A stretch of DNA of 64,000 nt, taken from the NCBI GenBank assembly GCA_030429545.1, contig JAUIFF010000004.1, forward strand, positions 62,001 through 126,000, read 5' to 3'. The translations under genes and the position numbers were made by a program. The notes beneath the pieces were generated by a model that ran no database searches, had not been told where the DNA came from, and saw nothing but the letters and a program-made list of their open reading frames with translations. This stretch comes from Polyangia bacterium (GTDB lineage: Bacteria; Myxococcota_A; Polyangia; Nannocystales; Nannocystaceae). Each line of letters begins with the position of its first letter. The stretch's first letter is position 1. Positions 55,333 through 63,326 of the stretch are shown piece by piece.

Positions 55333-57227
55333 CACAACGCTCCATATCGTTTCGCAAGTCTGTACAGGAGGTACGAGGAGGTCGCTGCTCCGGCTCCAAT
55401 ACCTAGTGCACGCAAAACTCCCGCGGGTTCTTCCGGCACCACCTCGTCACGAAATGGGGGCACGTAGAATTCGGCGACCTTGACGGGCGGCCCACTTGGC
55501 GGCTCGACAGCTCCGGTCCCCTCCGGGCGGATCCCCATTTTGTTTAGCTTACCCGCTCCAGCTGCCTTGAGCTGATCATACCAGTTGCTTCCATTGAACT
55601 TTTCCTCTCGGGGAACGTCGCGCAGGTTCACACGACTCAATGCAGTCTGGTTGAGTAGGAGCTTCCCGCGAACGAAACGTAGTTGCTCCGCGAGTGATGG
55701 GTCGCTGAAGGCGTCCCACGCTGACTGAACGTACGCGGACACCAAGGTGGTACGCAGGAAGTCCTCCTGACGTGCTCGCACCTGCTCCAGTTGGCTCTTT
55801 AGCCGTCCTTCGTACAGGGAAACCAGGCACAGTGATCCGAACGGTGGCGTGAGCAATGCTTGGCGAGGTTCGATCACACAGCCGGATGTGAGGCCTGTTC
55901 CGACGGCCACCATCTCCTCGGGGAGTAGTGGGGGGTCGACTGCCCGCAATTTCTGGTTTTGGGGGGTCCAGCCAACATCAGTGCGACATGCCCAGCTGCC
56001 AGCGACACACGCGAGCGCGGACCCGAGGAGGAACTCGGGACGGCTGCTGTCCATGGCACGGCCATGAACACTGAGTCCAAAATTCTCCCAATGAGTCCAC
56101 TCTTGCCCGTTTACTTTGATGTAGTGGATGGCACCATCGAAGTACCGTTTCCACATGAGGTGCAGACAATTCCTGTCGGAAGCTGGAGTTCCGACATCGA
56201 TCTTATACAAATTTGGCGATGCGTGCTGTTGAGTAGCCATCGCCCAGGCAATGCCACACGCGCGCGACAGAGACTGGTAGAAGTCGCCTACGTCACGCAC
56301 GTGGGCTCGCTGTACCGGGAACATGTCTCCACGTTCGTACCAGCGCTCGACTGCATCGCCGATAGGATCGAGCGAAACCTGGACGACCGATGTGCAGTGA
56401 CCGGTGGCTGGGTTCCAGCCCATTCCACCCGACTCTTCGAACTTAGCAGTGTCAATGCCAAACTCGTCTTTCGTGTTGAAGCGGTGGCCTGGAGCAAAGC
56501 CGTAGCCACCGTTGCGCGGTGCTCCAACCCACTCACGGCTGGGGTCGAAGCGCGGGGAGAACAAGCGGGTCCACGAGCCGGTCTCCATTGCAGCATACAC
56601 CTGCCGCACCTGGTACTCGTCCGAGTTGCTCCCCGCGGTTTGGAGCGGTGGCATCGACTGAAATGCCCGCTTCATCTGGTCTTTTCGTTCTTTTTCCTTC
56701 CACTTTTTTCGCCCGACAAAGAGCTTTGCAAGGAAGGTAGCGAACCCAATGATCGCGGCTGCGGCGGCCCCTATCGGGCCAGTACACGACAGGGCAGACA
56801 TCCCTGCGGCGAAAAGTGCACTTGCAACTTTCTTGCCGGCGTTTGAAGTGTCGGTAAGCAATGGAACGACCAAATCGGACGCAATTGATGCGCCGATTGC
56901 CTGCGGCTCCATGACTTGAGCCAGTGCAGTCTCCAGCGAGGAAAGCAAACCCGCGCCTGAAGAACCTTCGAACTGCGTCACGAGGTGCCGCATCTGATTC
57001 TGCGCTATACTGTGCAACTCACGGATGCCAGCGCTATTTGCTTGCCCTGTCAGAAACTGGCGTTGGTCGCCAGAGTCTGGCCCGGTGGCGAGCATCTTCT
57101 GCGGCCATACTGAGGGATCGACGATGCCGTCGATAAGCACCTGGTGACTTGGCATTCGAGACAGCCATACTTCGTCGAGATGGCCGAAAAGCTTTGTCCA
57201 TTGAGCGGAATGTCGTTGCACCATCAT
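55332..57227 (-). CDS. Large element protein with a central Gly/Ala membrane segment and C-terminal anchor, 631 aa
   Basis: N-terminal helical region of about 120 residues (MMVQRHSAQWTKLFGHLDEVWL), a Gly/Ala-rich hydrophobic block (VASALFAAGMSALSCTGPIGAAAAAIIGFATFLAKLF) followed by KKWKEKERKDQMKRAF, a long middle domain rich in Trp/Cys/Tyr (WNPATGHCTSVVQV; CRTDVGWTPQNQ), helices (LEQVRARQEDFLRTTLVSAYVQSAW), and a C-terminal membrane segment (GIGAGAATSSYLLYRLAKRYG). Both the middle block and the tail could insert in a bilayer, a layout compatible with a pore or membrane-piercing protein. No family recognised. It overlaps the 507-aa gene and begins ten bases after its upstream neighbour. Confidence 0.55.
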   Translation of the reverse strand: MMVQRHSAQWTKLFGHLDEVWLSRMPSHQVLIDGIVDPSVWPQKMLATGPDSGDQRQFLTGQANSAGIRELHSIAQNQMRHLVTQFEGSSGAGLLSSLETALAQVMEPQAIGASIASDLVVPLLTDTSNAGKKVASALFAAGMSALSCTGPIGAAAAAIIGFATFLAKLFVGRKKWKEKERKDQMKRAFQSMPPLQTAGSNSDEYQVRQVYAAMETGSWTRLFSPRFDPSREWVGAPRNGGYGFAPGHRFNTKDEFGIDTAKFEESGGMGWNPATGHCTSVVQVSLDPIGDAVERWYERGDMFPVQRAHVRDVGDFYQSLSRACGIAWAMATQQHASPNLYKIDVGTPASDRNCLHLMWKRYFDGAIHYIKVNGQEWTHWENFGLSVHGRAMDSSRPEFLLGSALACVAGSWACRTDVGWTPQNQKLRAVDPPLLPEEMVAVGTGLTSGCVIEPRQALLTPPFGSLCLVSLYEGRLKSQLEQVRARQEDFLRTTLVSAYVQSAWDAFSDPSLAEQLRFVRGKLLLNQTALSRVNLRDVPREEKFNGSNWYDQLKAAGAGKLNKMGIRPEGTGAVEPPSGPPVKVAEFYVPPFRDEVVPEEPAGVLRALGIGAGAATSSYLLYRLAKRYGAL

Positions 57228-57237
57228 TGTAGGCTAC

Positions 57238-58272
57238 TCACAGTGAAAGGACCGGTTTCTCAGACTGCTTTGGAGGTGCCGGTTTTCGCAGCTCTTGCAC
57301 ACACGGATCCGGGTTTTGGTCGAGGATACTTTTTACATTCGCAGGGAGATTTTTGTGGTGGGCCATGATCTCGCTGCGCACCCGGAAAAATGCCGCAAAG
57401 CTCATGAGGATGTGGTTGTACGCAACAACGGACAGCGGGCCTAACGGTCCATACAGATGCTCAGTCGTAGGTTCTCCCATGTAGACTCTTATCAACCCAG
57501 AATCACTCCGGTAGAGCGAACGCGGGCTTGTGGCCTCCTTGGGAAGTCTCTCAATCAGGGGTGAGGTTGCCTTGAGGAAATACTGGTAGTGAGCGTAGAC
57601 AGATTGGGCATCGATCGCCGCGTTGCCGGCTAGTGTCCAGGCGGCGGCGTAAAGCTGGGCACACAAAATCACCGGATCTGTGTCAGCGGTTCGCCTCCAC
57701 GAGAGGGAAGGAGGAACATCCATTAGCGCATGTCCATACACCCAGGGCCAGGTGCCGATGTACACAGGGTAAGTTGTTGGCCAGAAGCAGTCCCGCGGGG
57801 TGAGGGAGTCGTTGCGCTCTGGGTGGAAGTACGTGGCTCGGTTGACGGCTGGGATAACTCGCACCCCGCCGATGCAGCCTCCATTTTGTATCTGATCCAG
57901 ATCAATATTGAGGACCCAACCTCGCTGGTCACTCGAAGCTTTGTGGATGACCTCATAACGTGCCTGGGCAAACGCGGGCGGGGCCTGCTCCTTCCCCTGA
58001 CGTTTATGGAGGTGCTTAGCGAGTGCTGCCGAGCCAACCCCGATAATGCTCCCGAGTTGACCACCGCTGATTAACGAACCCCGAAGTCCGGGCTCAAGTT
58101 CAGCCGAGAAGTCGAGCACCTTGCCAATGCGTCGCCACTGATCCGCCGCAAACCCATTGATCGACTGTTTGGACAAGACATCAACGTCGCCAACCAGCTG
58201 AACAAGGTCTCCCAGACCCGGCCCATAGCAGTTGCTGAGGTTCACGAGCGACTCCTTCGACGCCACATCCAA
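57238..58272 (-). CDS. Hypothetical element protein, about 344 aa
   Basis: The start is uncertain (TTG 58,272, GTG 58,266) and lies in an overlap with the gene before. It contains a small Gly/Ala/Ile hydrophobic stretch (GGQLGSIIGVGSAALAKHLHK) and a Trp/Tyr/Pro-rich middle (PRDCFWPTTYPVYIGTWPWVYGHALMD), then helices (DPVILCAQLYAAAWTLAGNAAIDAQSVYAHY). Its position next to the 631-residue protein, and a similar Trp/Tyr-rich composition, suggests they act together. Unrecognised. Confidence 0.5.
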   Translation of the reverse strand: MDVASKESLVNLSNCYGPGLGDLVQLVGDVDVLSKQSINGFAADQWRRIGKVLDFSAELEPGLRGSLISGGQLGSIIGVGSAALAKHLHKRQGKEQAPPAFAQARYEVIHKASSDQRGWVLNIDLDQIQNGGCIGGVRVIPAVNRATYFHPERNDSLTPRDCFWPTTYPVYIGTWPWVYGHALMDVPPSLSWRRTADTDPVILCAQLYAAAWTLAGNAAIDAQSVYAHYQYFLKATSPLIERLPKEATSPRSLYRSDSGLIRVYMGEPTTEHLYGPLGPLSVVAYNHILMSFAAFFRVRSEIMAHHKNLPANVKSILDQNPDPCVQELRKPAPPKQSEKPVLSL

Positions 58273-58895
58273 ACCGCCAACCCCGCCGCAACCACCCCCG
58301 TAGCGATGAACACCTTCTTGCGGAGCGAATGCGCCTCCTCCACCGGCGTGGAGTCATTTGGCGCTGGTGTCTCTTGGGTGTCTTCGGGATCATCGTTGGC
58401 GGGAACATCGCCGGGGGCGTCCTGGGCGTCCTGGGGGGCGTCCTGGGGGGCGTCCTGGGCGTCCTGGGGCACGTCCTCGGGTCCGGGGATATCCGGGGTG
58501 TCAACGGGCGCTAGCCAGCCGGTGTCGGCAATCTGAGACTCCAGCTTCGCGGTGTCCCAGCTGGCGAGCGCGACCTTCAAGGTCTCCTCAAGCTCTTTCG
58601 GCACGTCATTTCTCGGATCGCGAGTGTCAGGGTCCACCGACTCCCCGAGGATAAGGATCAGGGCTGGTGGGGCCTTTGTGATTGCAAGGGAGCCACCATT
58701 TTTTGGCTGGGGAAGCGGCGTGACCGCGTTGTGCGGATAGTCGCCATTGGAAACCGCAGACGAAAATTCGTCGCGGGCCTCGTCGGTGGCTTTGTCCACA
58801 AGGACAGTGAGCCACTTGCGAAGTTCACCCTCCTCGACGGTTTCTGCAGCCGAGTAGTGAACGAGGGCCCGGAGCGCGTGCCGATCGACGTACAT
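58242..58895 (-). CDS. C-terminally anchored protein with Gln/Asp/Pro/Ala repeats, 217 aa
   Basis: An N-terminal folded domain (MYVDRHALRALVHYSAAETVEE; LEETLKVALASWDTAKLESQ) is followed by a Pro/Asp/Ala/Gln tract with repeats PQDAQDAPQDAPQDAQDAP and then a C-terminal membrane segment (VFIATGVVAAGLAVWMW) with RRR after it. This is a tail-anchored topology, like the M23 protein's. A spacer of this composition would reach away from the membrane. The TAA of the gene before it ends one base before this ATG. Confidence 0.6.
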   Translation of the reverse strand: MYVDRHALRALVHYSAAETVEEGELRKWLTVLVDKATDEARDEFSSAVSNGDYPHNAVTPLPQPKNGGSLAITKAPPALILILGESVDPDTRDPRNDVPKELEETLKVALASWDTAKLESQIADTGWLAPVDTPDIPGPEDVPQDAQDAPQDAPQDAQDAPGDVPANDDPEDTQETPAPNDSTPVEEAHSLRKKVFIATGVVAAGLAVWMWRRRSRS

Positions 58896-58896
58896 C

Positions 58897-59748
58897 TTAC
58901 ACCGGGTCCTTTATGCGACGGATCAGAACTGGTGAGACATCGAGTTCAACCGCAAACTGGGCGCCTGCGGCATTATCGACTTGGAAAGCGATTTTATCAG
59001 TCGCCGACATCCACACCGGTTTTGACCACTTCATGTTTGGCGCCCCTGTCACCTGCGCGAATTCGTTCGAGAACGGAGCCTTGAGGCCAACTTCCAGTGC
59101 CGCCACGGCTGGGGCTTGCGACATCCGTGCCCACACGTAGATGCCACGTCGATAGTGTCCCTTGATCGGCGCGAGGTCGCCAACAGCTAGCCAGCCGACA
59201 CCCGATGGGACTGCTGCTCGTCGGATTTGCAGCGCGGGGTCGTAGGTCCATATGGGCTGTAGTGGATTGGTTCCGAAGCTAAATTGCCCACCGCCCTGGA
59301 CCTCGATGTAGTAGCGGGACATCAGTTCTATCGGTCGGTGCTCGACGCGCATGAACGGTGTCACTTCTTGCTCGCCAAGGTCTTGGACGATTAAGTTGAC
59401 ACGCCTGGAACGGCCGGGGCCGTTCCATATGATCCTCAACACTTCGTTGCCAGCCATCAGCACGCTTTGATACGCACTGTTCAGTGTGACGTGCCGGATC
59501 GGCTCAATGCTGTCGGGTGACGTTACATGCGCAACTGCACCCGGAAAGTCGCTGTCAATAGCGATTGACACGACCTTGACAGTGGTCGGCGAAACGAGTG
59601 AAAAAATGGAGGCAGGGATGAAACCCCCTCCGTTCACATTTGCTGTGTACACAGGGCCTGAGCCGAGCGTGCTCCTATCAACTACGATAGGAGTCGACCC
59701 GTCGAAAGCCCCTGTGTTTGTCAGCACAATCTTGATTGGTTCTGCCAT
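58897..59748 (-). CDS. Beta-rich element protein, paralogue of the 501-aa protein, 283 aa
   Basis: ATG 59,746-59,748 (MAEPIKIVLTNTGAF), not the upstream frame start. Strands in order: VDRSTLGSGPVYTANVNG, FSLVSPTTVKVVSIAID, VLMAGNEVLRIIWNGPGRSRRVNLIV, RYYIEVQGGGQFSFGTNPLQPIWTYDP, YVWARMSQAPAVAALEVG, KIAFQVDNAAGAQFAVELDV. Mostly antiparallel-looking, with no signal peptide. Its N-terminal half aligns with that of the 501-residue protein at 35,660. Good candidate for an exposed shell or spike protein, by composition only. Confidence 0.6.
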   Translation of the reverse strand: MAEPIKIVLTNTGAFDGSTPIVVDRSTLGSGPVYTANVNGGGFIPASIFSLVSPTTVKVVSIAIDSDFPGAVAHVTSPDSIEPIRHVTLNSAYQSVLMAGNEVLRIIWNGPGRSRRVNLIVQDLGEQEVTPFMRVEHRPIELMSRYYIEVQGGGQFSFGTNPLQPIWTYDPALQIRRAAVPSGVGWLAVGDLAPIKGHYRRGIYVWARMSQAPAVAALEVGLKAPFSNEFAQVTGAPNMKWSKPVWMSATDKIAFQVDNAAGAQFAVELDVSPVLIRRIKDPV

Positions 59749-59814
59749 TGTTCCATTCCTAAACCCAGCAGCCAAAGCCGCTGTGAGCTTCTAACCCATC
59801 TTCTAACTACCGAT

Positions 59815-60666
59815 TTAGCAAGCGGTGGACGAAGACGGCGGGCAATCTCCGTATCCCCAGTGTTTGCACAGCTCGTACCATTCCTTCGTGTCGTGAGGGA
59901 GCCTCACCGAGGCCGACACAAGGTTGTTCTGCAGTCCAGTGTGGCGCAAAACAATCTCGATCTTCTCCGCATAACCCACCTCGATACGCCGACCCTTGTA
60001 TTCGGGCCAGGCGACGAAGATCTGCGTTCCATCTTTGTTGAGGAAGTTGTTTCCCTCATATGTCACGCCGATTTTCTTCTTCTTGCCACCACTCACCAAA
60101 AAGATTTCGATCTCGATGTCGAGGTAGTTGTTGCCTCCATTGGCGAGATGGAGATCGATGTTGATTTTTTTGGGCACGAACCCCGGCCTAACGGGGTGCG
60201 TGAGCACCATGTATTGGCCCGGGGCAACTGGGAATGCGGTGACGTTGTCAGCGTCCGCAGGCACAGGAACAATTTCGTTCAACACGATATGGTTTTCTTG
60301 GGACGCTTCATCCATCGTGTACCGGCTAAACGGTACTCGGCCCGGACAAAGAGTCTCGAAACACAGTTTCCACAACCCATCACAGCTTTTTTGGATTGTT
60401 GAGCAGTTACCTTCGCACCCGCTACCAGTCGCTTGCAGACGTTCGACTAGGGCCGCGAGCATTGCACACTTTTCCTCCAGAGCACGGAGCCGGTCGTTGG
60501 GACGGCAGCCGAAAACTTCTCTGATTTCATGTGGTGTGCGGTCGAGCGCGAAACACATTGCAGAGAGCGTTTGTGCCTTCAGTTTTTCCCCTCGGTTCAC
60601 GTCGCCAGAGATCGTTACCGTGGGGATTTGATGGGATTCGAGTGCGTTTGTTGATTTCGTGTCCAT
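59815..60666 (-). CDS. Hypothetical element protein, beta-rich C-terminal half, 283 aa
   Basis: ATG 60,664-60,666. N-terminal helical part with a coiled coil (RLRALEEKCAMLAALVERLQATGSG) and four Cys in CEGNCSTIQKSCDGLWKLCFETLC. The C-terminal 150 residues alternate strands (FVPKKINIDLHLANGGNNYLDIEIEIFL; RIEVGYAEKIEIVLRHTGLQNNLVSASVRL), ending in CPPSSSTAC. This is a trimeric-stalk-plus-head look (helical coil, then a beta domain), typical of receptor-binding proteins, but no homologue is recognised. The 66-base gap before the next gene (59,749-59,814) holds nothing obvious. Confidence 0.55.
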   Translation of the reverse strand: MDTKSTNALESHQIPTVTISGDVNRGEKLKAQTLSAMCFALDRTPHEIREVFGCRPNDRLRALEEKCAMLAALVERLQATGSGCEGNCSTIQKSCDGLWKLCFETLCPGRVPFSRYTMDEASQENHIVLNEIVPVPADADNVTAFPVAPGQYMVLTHPVRPGFVPKKINIDLHLANGGNNYLDIEIEIFLVSGGKKKKIGVTYEGNNFLNKDGTQIFVAWPEYKGRRIEVGYAEKIEIVLRHTGLQNNLVSASVRLPHDTKEWYELCKHWGYGDCPPSSSTAC

Positions 60667-60667
60667 T

Positions 60668-60832
60668 TCAAACAGCCCTTTCGAGGGTCAGTATCAGTTT
60701 TTCGCCGACTTGGATTGTCCTGAGTAAGTCGGTCGGGAGTTCTATGTTGAGTTCGTGCCCCAACTCGTTTGTCGCAGTGAGGCGCCCAAACGGGAGGTCG
60801 AGCGGCACGAGGGTTTTGGTAACGGTCCACAC
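60668..60832 (-). CDS. Small beta-type protein, 54 aa
   Basis: Found by reading the gap: GTG 60,830-60,832 with AAGAAGGGA upstream, to TGA 60,668-60,670, ending one base before the next start. Translation MWTVTKTLVPLDLPFGRLTA, then NELGHELNIELPTDLLRTI, QVGEKLILTLERAV. Amphipathic strands, no membrane segment. Alternative: an untranslated linker, but operon-type spacing on both sides argues for a gene. Confidence 0.6.
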   Translation of the reverse strand: MWTVTKTLVPLDLPFGRLTATNELGHELNIELPTDLLRTIQVGEKLILTLERAV

Positions 60833-60836
60833 GTCG

Positions 60837-61379
60837 TTAACGTCCCTTCTTCCTGACTGTGGGACCGGTCAAATAGACAGTCGACGCAACTTCCGGGTTC
60901 ATCTGCACCCACATCGTGGACCCTGCGAGGAAAGCGGCCCCCGCAGCCCCGACCGCCCCACGGATCCCGAGCGCTGCATCCTTGAGCAGGACGATTGATG
61001 CACCGCCAAGTACGACTGCGCCAATAAGCCCATTGACAGGAATGTCGCGCGGAGACATATCCCAGACTTTGTGACTGAATGACCCCATCACGCCCCCAAC
61101 CGCCGCACCGAACATGATACCGAGTACATCGACCGCATCCCCAGACCGAACCTCGCGGATTCCGTCCTTTAGTACTTTCAGCTTCGTTTGGTCTAGCCTG
61201 TCGAAGCTGGCCGGATCTTGGGTATCAAAGCCTTCCATTTGTGCAAGGATCAGCTTTGCGGCTCCTTCGGCCGTCTCGTTGTTCACGTCCTCGAAGGCTT
61301 TCTGCGTATTTAGCCTTTGCGAAGGAGGGACTCGCGAGTCGACGAACAGATCAATGTTGTCAAAGTAATTGTTGGGCAT
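60837..61379 (-). CDS. Membrane protein, 180 aa
   Basis: The N-terminal half is polar and helical (LFVDSRVPPSQRLNTQKAFEDVNNETAEGAAKLI). The second half has three or four hydrophobic stretches (VDVLGIMFGAAVGGVMGSF; GLIGAVVLGGASIVLL; IRGAVGAAGAAFLAGSTMW), Gly/Ala-rich, then VYLTGPTVRKKGR. A small polytopic protein is likely; the Gly/Ala content recalls membrane-insertion or holin-like proteins, without a known family. One of the first genes of the operon. Confidence 0.55.
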   Translation of the reverse strand: MPNNYFDNIDLFVDSRVPPSQRLNTQKAFEDVNNETAEGAAKLILAQMEGFDTQDPASFDRLDQTKLKVLKDGIREVRSGDAVDVLGIMFGAAVGGVMGSFSHKVWDMSPRDIPVNGLIGAVVLGGASIVLLKDAALGIRGAVGAAGAAFLAGSTMWVQMNPEVASTVYLTGPTVRKKGR

Positions 61380-61381
61380 TT

Positions 61382-61891
61382 CTAGCCTTTCTTTTTCGAG
61401 AAGCGGTCGAACAACATTCTTGCAAGACCAACAACCAAATCTGTGCCGCCTGGCGCTTCCGCACGCGCCTCAATCTGACGCATTTTGAACAGGGATATCC
61501 GTTCGTTCGCAAATGAGTTGTTCAGCTGATTGATCATTTCGTGGGTCTTCTGCGTGGTCTCGAGAGCACGCGCGATACACTCGTGCTGCATGTCCTGCAC
61601 GCGGCATGTGCTTCGAAGTAGCTCGTCAGCCTCGTCCCGCGGAGCGGCGCGTTTTGGCATCCGTTGGGGACGTGCCTTCGGCACAATCTCGGGTGTCACC
61701 ACTTGATCAGCGATGCGTAGTGTTGGGGTTGGTGAGAATAGTACTTCGTCTCCTATCCGGTACGTACAAGCAGGTCCCTTCTCGGCTTGTTGCATTTCAC
61801 CTGCGCGCCTCCTTAGGAGGGTCTCCGGGGCAGGTCCAAATTCGAACCTTCCACCTCCTGGGTACTCGACAATAAGCATTTTCTCACCCAC
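61382..61891 (-). CDS. First gene of the long operon, hypothetical protein, 169 aa
   Basis: Soluble N-terminal beta region (MGEKMLIVEYPGGGRFEFGPAPE; CTYRIGDEVLFSPTPTLRIADQ), a Lys/Arg/Pro hinge (PKARPQRMPKRAAPRDEAD), a helical stretch that could form a coiled coil (LLRSTCRVQDMQHECIARALETTQKTHEMINQLNNSF) and a C-terminal amphipathic helix (VVGLARMLFDRFSKKKG). It is the first minus-strand gene after the operator region, so it should be the earliest expressed. Function unknown. Confidence 0.6.
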   Translation of the reverse strand: MGEKMLIVEYPGGGRFEFGPAPETLLRRRAGEMQQAEKGPACTYRIGDEVLFSPTPTLRIADQVVTPEIVPKARPQRMPKRAAPRDEADELLRSTCRVQDMQHECIARALETTQKTHEMINQLNNSFANERISLFKMRQIEARAEAPGGTDLVVGLARMLFDRFSKKKG

Positions 61892-61958
61892 ACAAATCGA
61901 ATAGCACGTTATCCGTTGCCGAAACCGGCACCCCTCAATATTGTGTGAAACTTAATAG

Positions 61959-62056
61959 ACCATCTATTGAACTAGTCTTGACCATCTATTGAACTAGGCG
62001 AAGTTTTTTGCCTCGAATCAACCATCTGTTGAACGTGTTTTACCATCTATTGAACT
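61959..62056. promoter_or_regulatory. Operator/iteron array: four copies of ACCATCTATTGAACT
   Basis: Copies start at 61,959, 61,981, 62,021 and 62,042 (all in + orientation; the third reads ACCATCTGTTGAAC). Start-to-start spacing is 22, 40 and 21 bases, i.e. near 2, 4 and 2 helical turns, which puts all copies on one face of the DNA. The array lies just upstream of the 30-gene minus-strand series and just after the end of the HTH regulator gene. The spacing and location suit a repressor or activator array controlling the whole element, or replication iterons. The nearest candidate binder is the regulator encoded at 62,102. Confidence 0.8.
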
Positions 62057-62101
62057 GCAGAGTGGCAGGCGGTGGAATGCGCGCGAGAGATCTCTTCATA
62101 C

Positions 62102-62512
62102 TCAAACGATCGGGCGCAAGACCCTTCCGTTGGACACACAAATCGGGAGCCGCATTGCCGAAGCGAGATCGAGTGCTGTACGAGCCGAGAACGGTTCGCC
62201 CTCCCTAACACGCCACAAAGTCGTGCGCGAAATCTGGGCGGCTTTCGCAAGCTGCACTTTCCCGAGCCGCTCTGCCGTCGCCGACACCAACTGTATGTAC
62301 GAGCGCGTGTTCGGATGTCCGCAGAACATGAGTCCTGCCGCCTCGAATCCCTCCATTAAGTCGTGGAAGCCTGGGTTGAACGCCGAGGGAGGCTTTCCGA
62401 AGTGTCGACTCAGGCGGCGGCGTGTTTGGTACCCCGTCCTCCTGGCCATCTCCTCGAAACTCATGCCCACGTCGTCGAGGGCGTCACACACCATGGATCG
62501 CAGCTCACTCAT
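62102..62512 (-). CDS. HTH regulator of the element, 136 aa
   Basis: ATG at 62,510-62,512 (MSELRSMVCDALDDVGMSFEEMARRTGYQTRRRLSR); the longer frame above it is low-complexity and overlaps the opposite lipoprotein gene. Two helix-turn-helix-like regions are visible: FEEMARRTGYQTRRRLSRHF near residue 20, and LGKVQLAKAAQISRTTLWRVREGEPFSARTALDLASAMRL at the end, similar to phage Cro/CI proteins. It sits directly beside the phased repeat array. Likely regulator of the operon, binding the repeats (inference from position). Confidence 0.75.
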   Translation of the reverse strand: MSELRSMVCDALDDVGMSFEEMARRTGYQTRRRLSRHFGKPPSAFNPGFHDLMEGFEAAGLMFCGHPNTRSYIQLVSATAERLGKVQLAKAAQISRTTLWRVREGEPFSARTALDLASAMRLPICVSNGRVLRPIV

Positions 62513-62575
62513 TAATACTCGCATCACACTGGTTTGCCAGACACAAGCGTGACGTTGGATGCTATTAACGAGCCC

Positions 62576-63151
62576 ATGCGCGCGCTCACCCCCCTCCTCC
62601 TCGTGTTCCTGTGCCAGTGCACGGCCCCTACCGAGGGAACTGGCACGACAGTTGCTACGGATACCGGTTCGGAAACAACGGACGCAGAGACAACTCCGAC
62701 AACAGCAGCTCCGACCACTGAAACACCAACAACCGATCCGACCACTGAAACACCAACGACTGCTCCGATCACTGAAACCGATTCGACCAGTGAACCTCCA
62801 ACAACCGACCCGACCACCACCGAGGGGGAGACCGGCCCATTCGACAGCGCTGTGCAATTCTACTGTCTCGGAGTGTGCAGGGTTTCGGAGCCCCCAGTGG
62901 GGGACAACGACTGCGATCAGGCGGACGCGGACCTGTTCTGCCAGCTTGTGACCGGTCAAAGCGATTCGGTAGCGGTCGCCTGGGAGGAGTCTTCTATAAT
63001 TGATGGACCCGGTTTCTGCTGCGCTGGAATGGGGTGGGGCGAGATGGTTCCATTCGGCGATTTCTCGGTTTGCTGGGAGCCAGACAACTTATTGCCGGAG
63101 CACGGCGAGGGGGGAGTTGTGATCCACCGAGAGACCCTCGAGTGCGAATGA
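62576..63151 (+). CDS. Lipoprotein-like cargo gene inside the element, 191 aa
   Basis: ATG 62,576 (MRALTPLLLVFLCQC) gives a short export signal; lipobox LCQC is not canonical. A Thr/Glu/Pro linker (residues 17-75) with repeats TTETPTTDPTT precedes a Cys-containing C-terminal domain (YCLGVCRVSEPPVGDNDCDQAD; GPGFCCAGMGWGEMVPFGDFSVCW). This is the host surface-lipoprotein style, but the gene lies between the two operator sets, opposite to the operon, so it may be a lysogenic-conversion gene, for example affecting surface receptors (inference). If the element ends at 62,512 it would instead be host. Confidence 0.6.
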   Translation: MRALTPLLLVFLCQCTAPTEGTGTTVATDTGSETTDAETTPTTAAPTTETPTTDPTTETPTTAPITETDSTSEPPTTDPTTTEGETGPFDSAVQFYCLGVCRVSEPPVGDNDCDQADADLFCQLVTGQSDSVAVAWEESSIIDGPGFCCAGMGWGEMVPFGDFSVCWEPDNLLPEHGEGGVVIHRETLECE

Positions 63152-63197
63152 AGCAACCGTGCTCCTGGCGCGACGGATCGCGCGGACCGCCGGCGTC

Positions 63198-63265
63198 AGT
63201 TCAACAGATGGAAAGCCAGTTCAGGCAACCATCCATTGAACTACCCAGCAACCATCCATTGAACT
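63198..63265. promoter_or_regulatory. Second operator set: ACCATCCATTGAACT twice plus one inverted copy
   Basis: Copies at 63,228-63,242 and 63,251-63,265 (spacing 23), and AGTTCAACAGATGG in opposite orientation at 63,198-63,211; a half copy AGTTCA is at 63,218. Same core as the four-copy array at 61,959 with C for T at the seventh base of the two direct copies. Shared sequence implies the same binding protein and suggests the element extends at least this far. Confidence 0.7.
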
Positions 63266-63326
63266 GGCGGAACATCTCTCGGTCAACTCGGGCAACTCTG
63301 CGACCGGCCGGTGTGCCGAACAGCCC

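Larger units (their letters stand above)
31957..63265. mobile_element. Integrated element (~31 kb) of unrecognised type
   Basis: The boundaries are approximate. Left: the change to visibly lower GC and a tyrosine recombinase at 32,017. Right: at least the regulator gene ending 62,512, and probably the second operator set at 63,198-63,265. Within it, 30 consecutive minus-strand genes overlap or nearly abut and follow one regulatory region. The host palindrome TGYANNTRCA drops from at least 23 copies in 31.6 kb to 2 in about 31 kb. I find a recombinase, HTH regulators, a DarB-like methyltransferase-helicase, cell-wall enzymes and many membrane-anchored proteins, but no recognisable terminase, portal, tail, coat, relaxase, conjugation or replication gene. 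attL/attR direct repeats could not be identified by eye. Confidence 0.8.
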
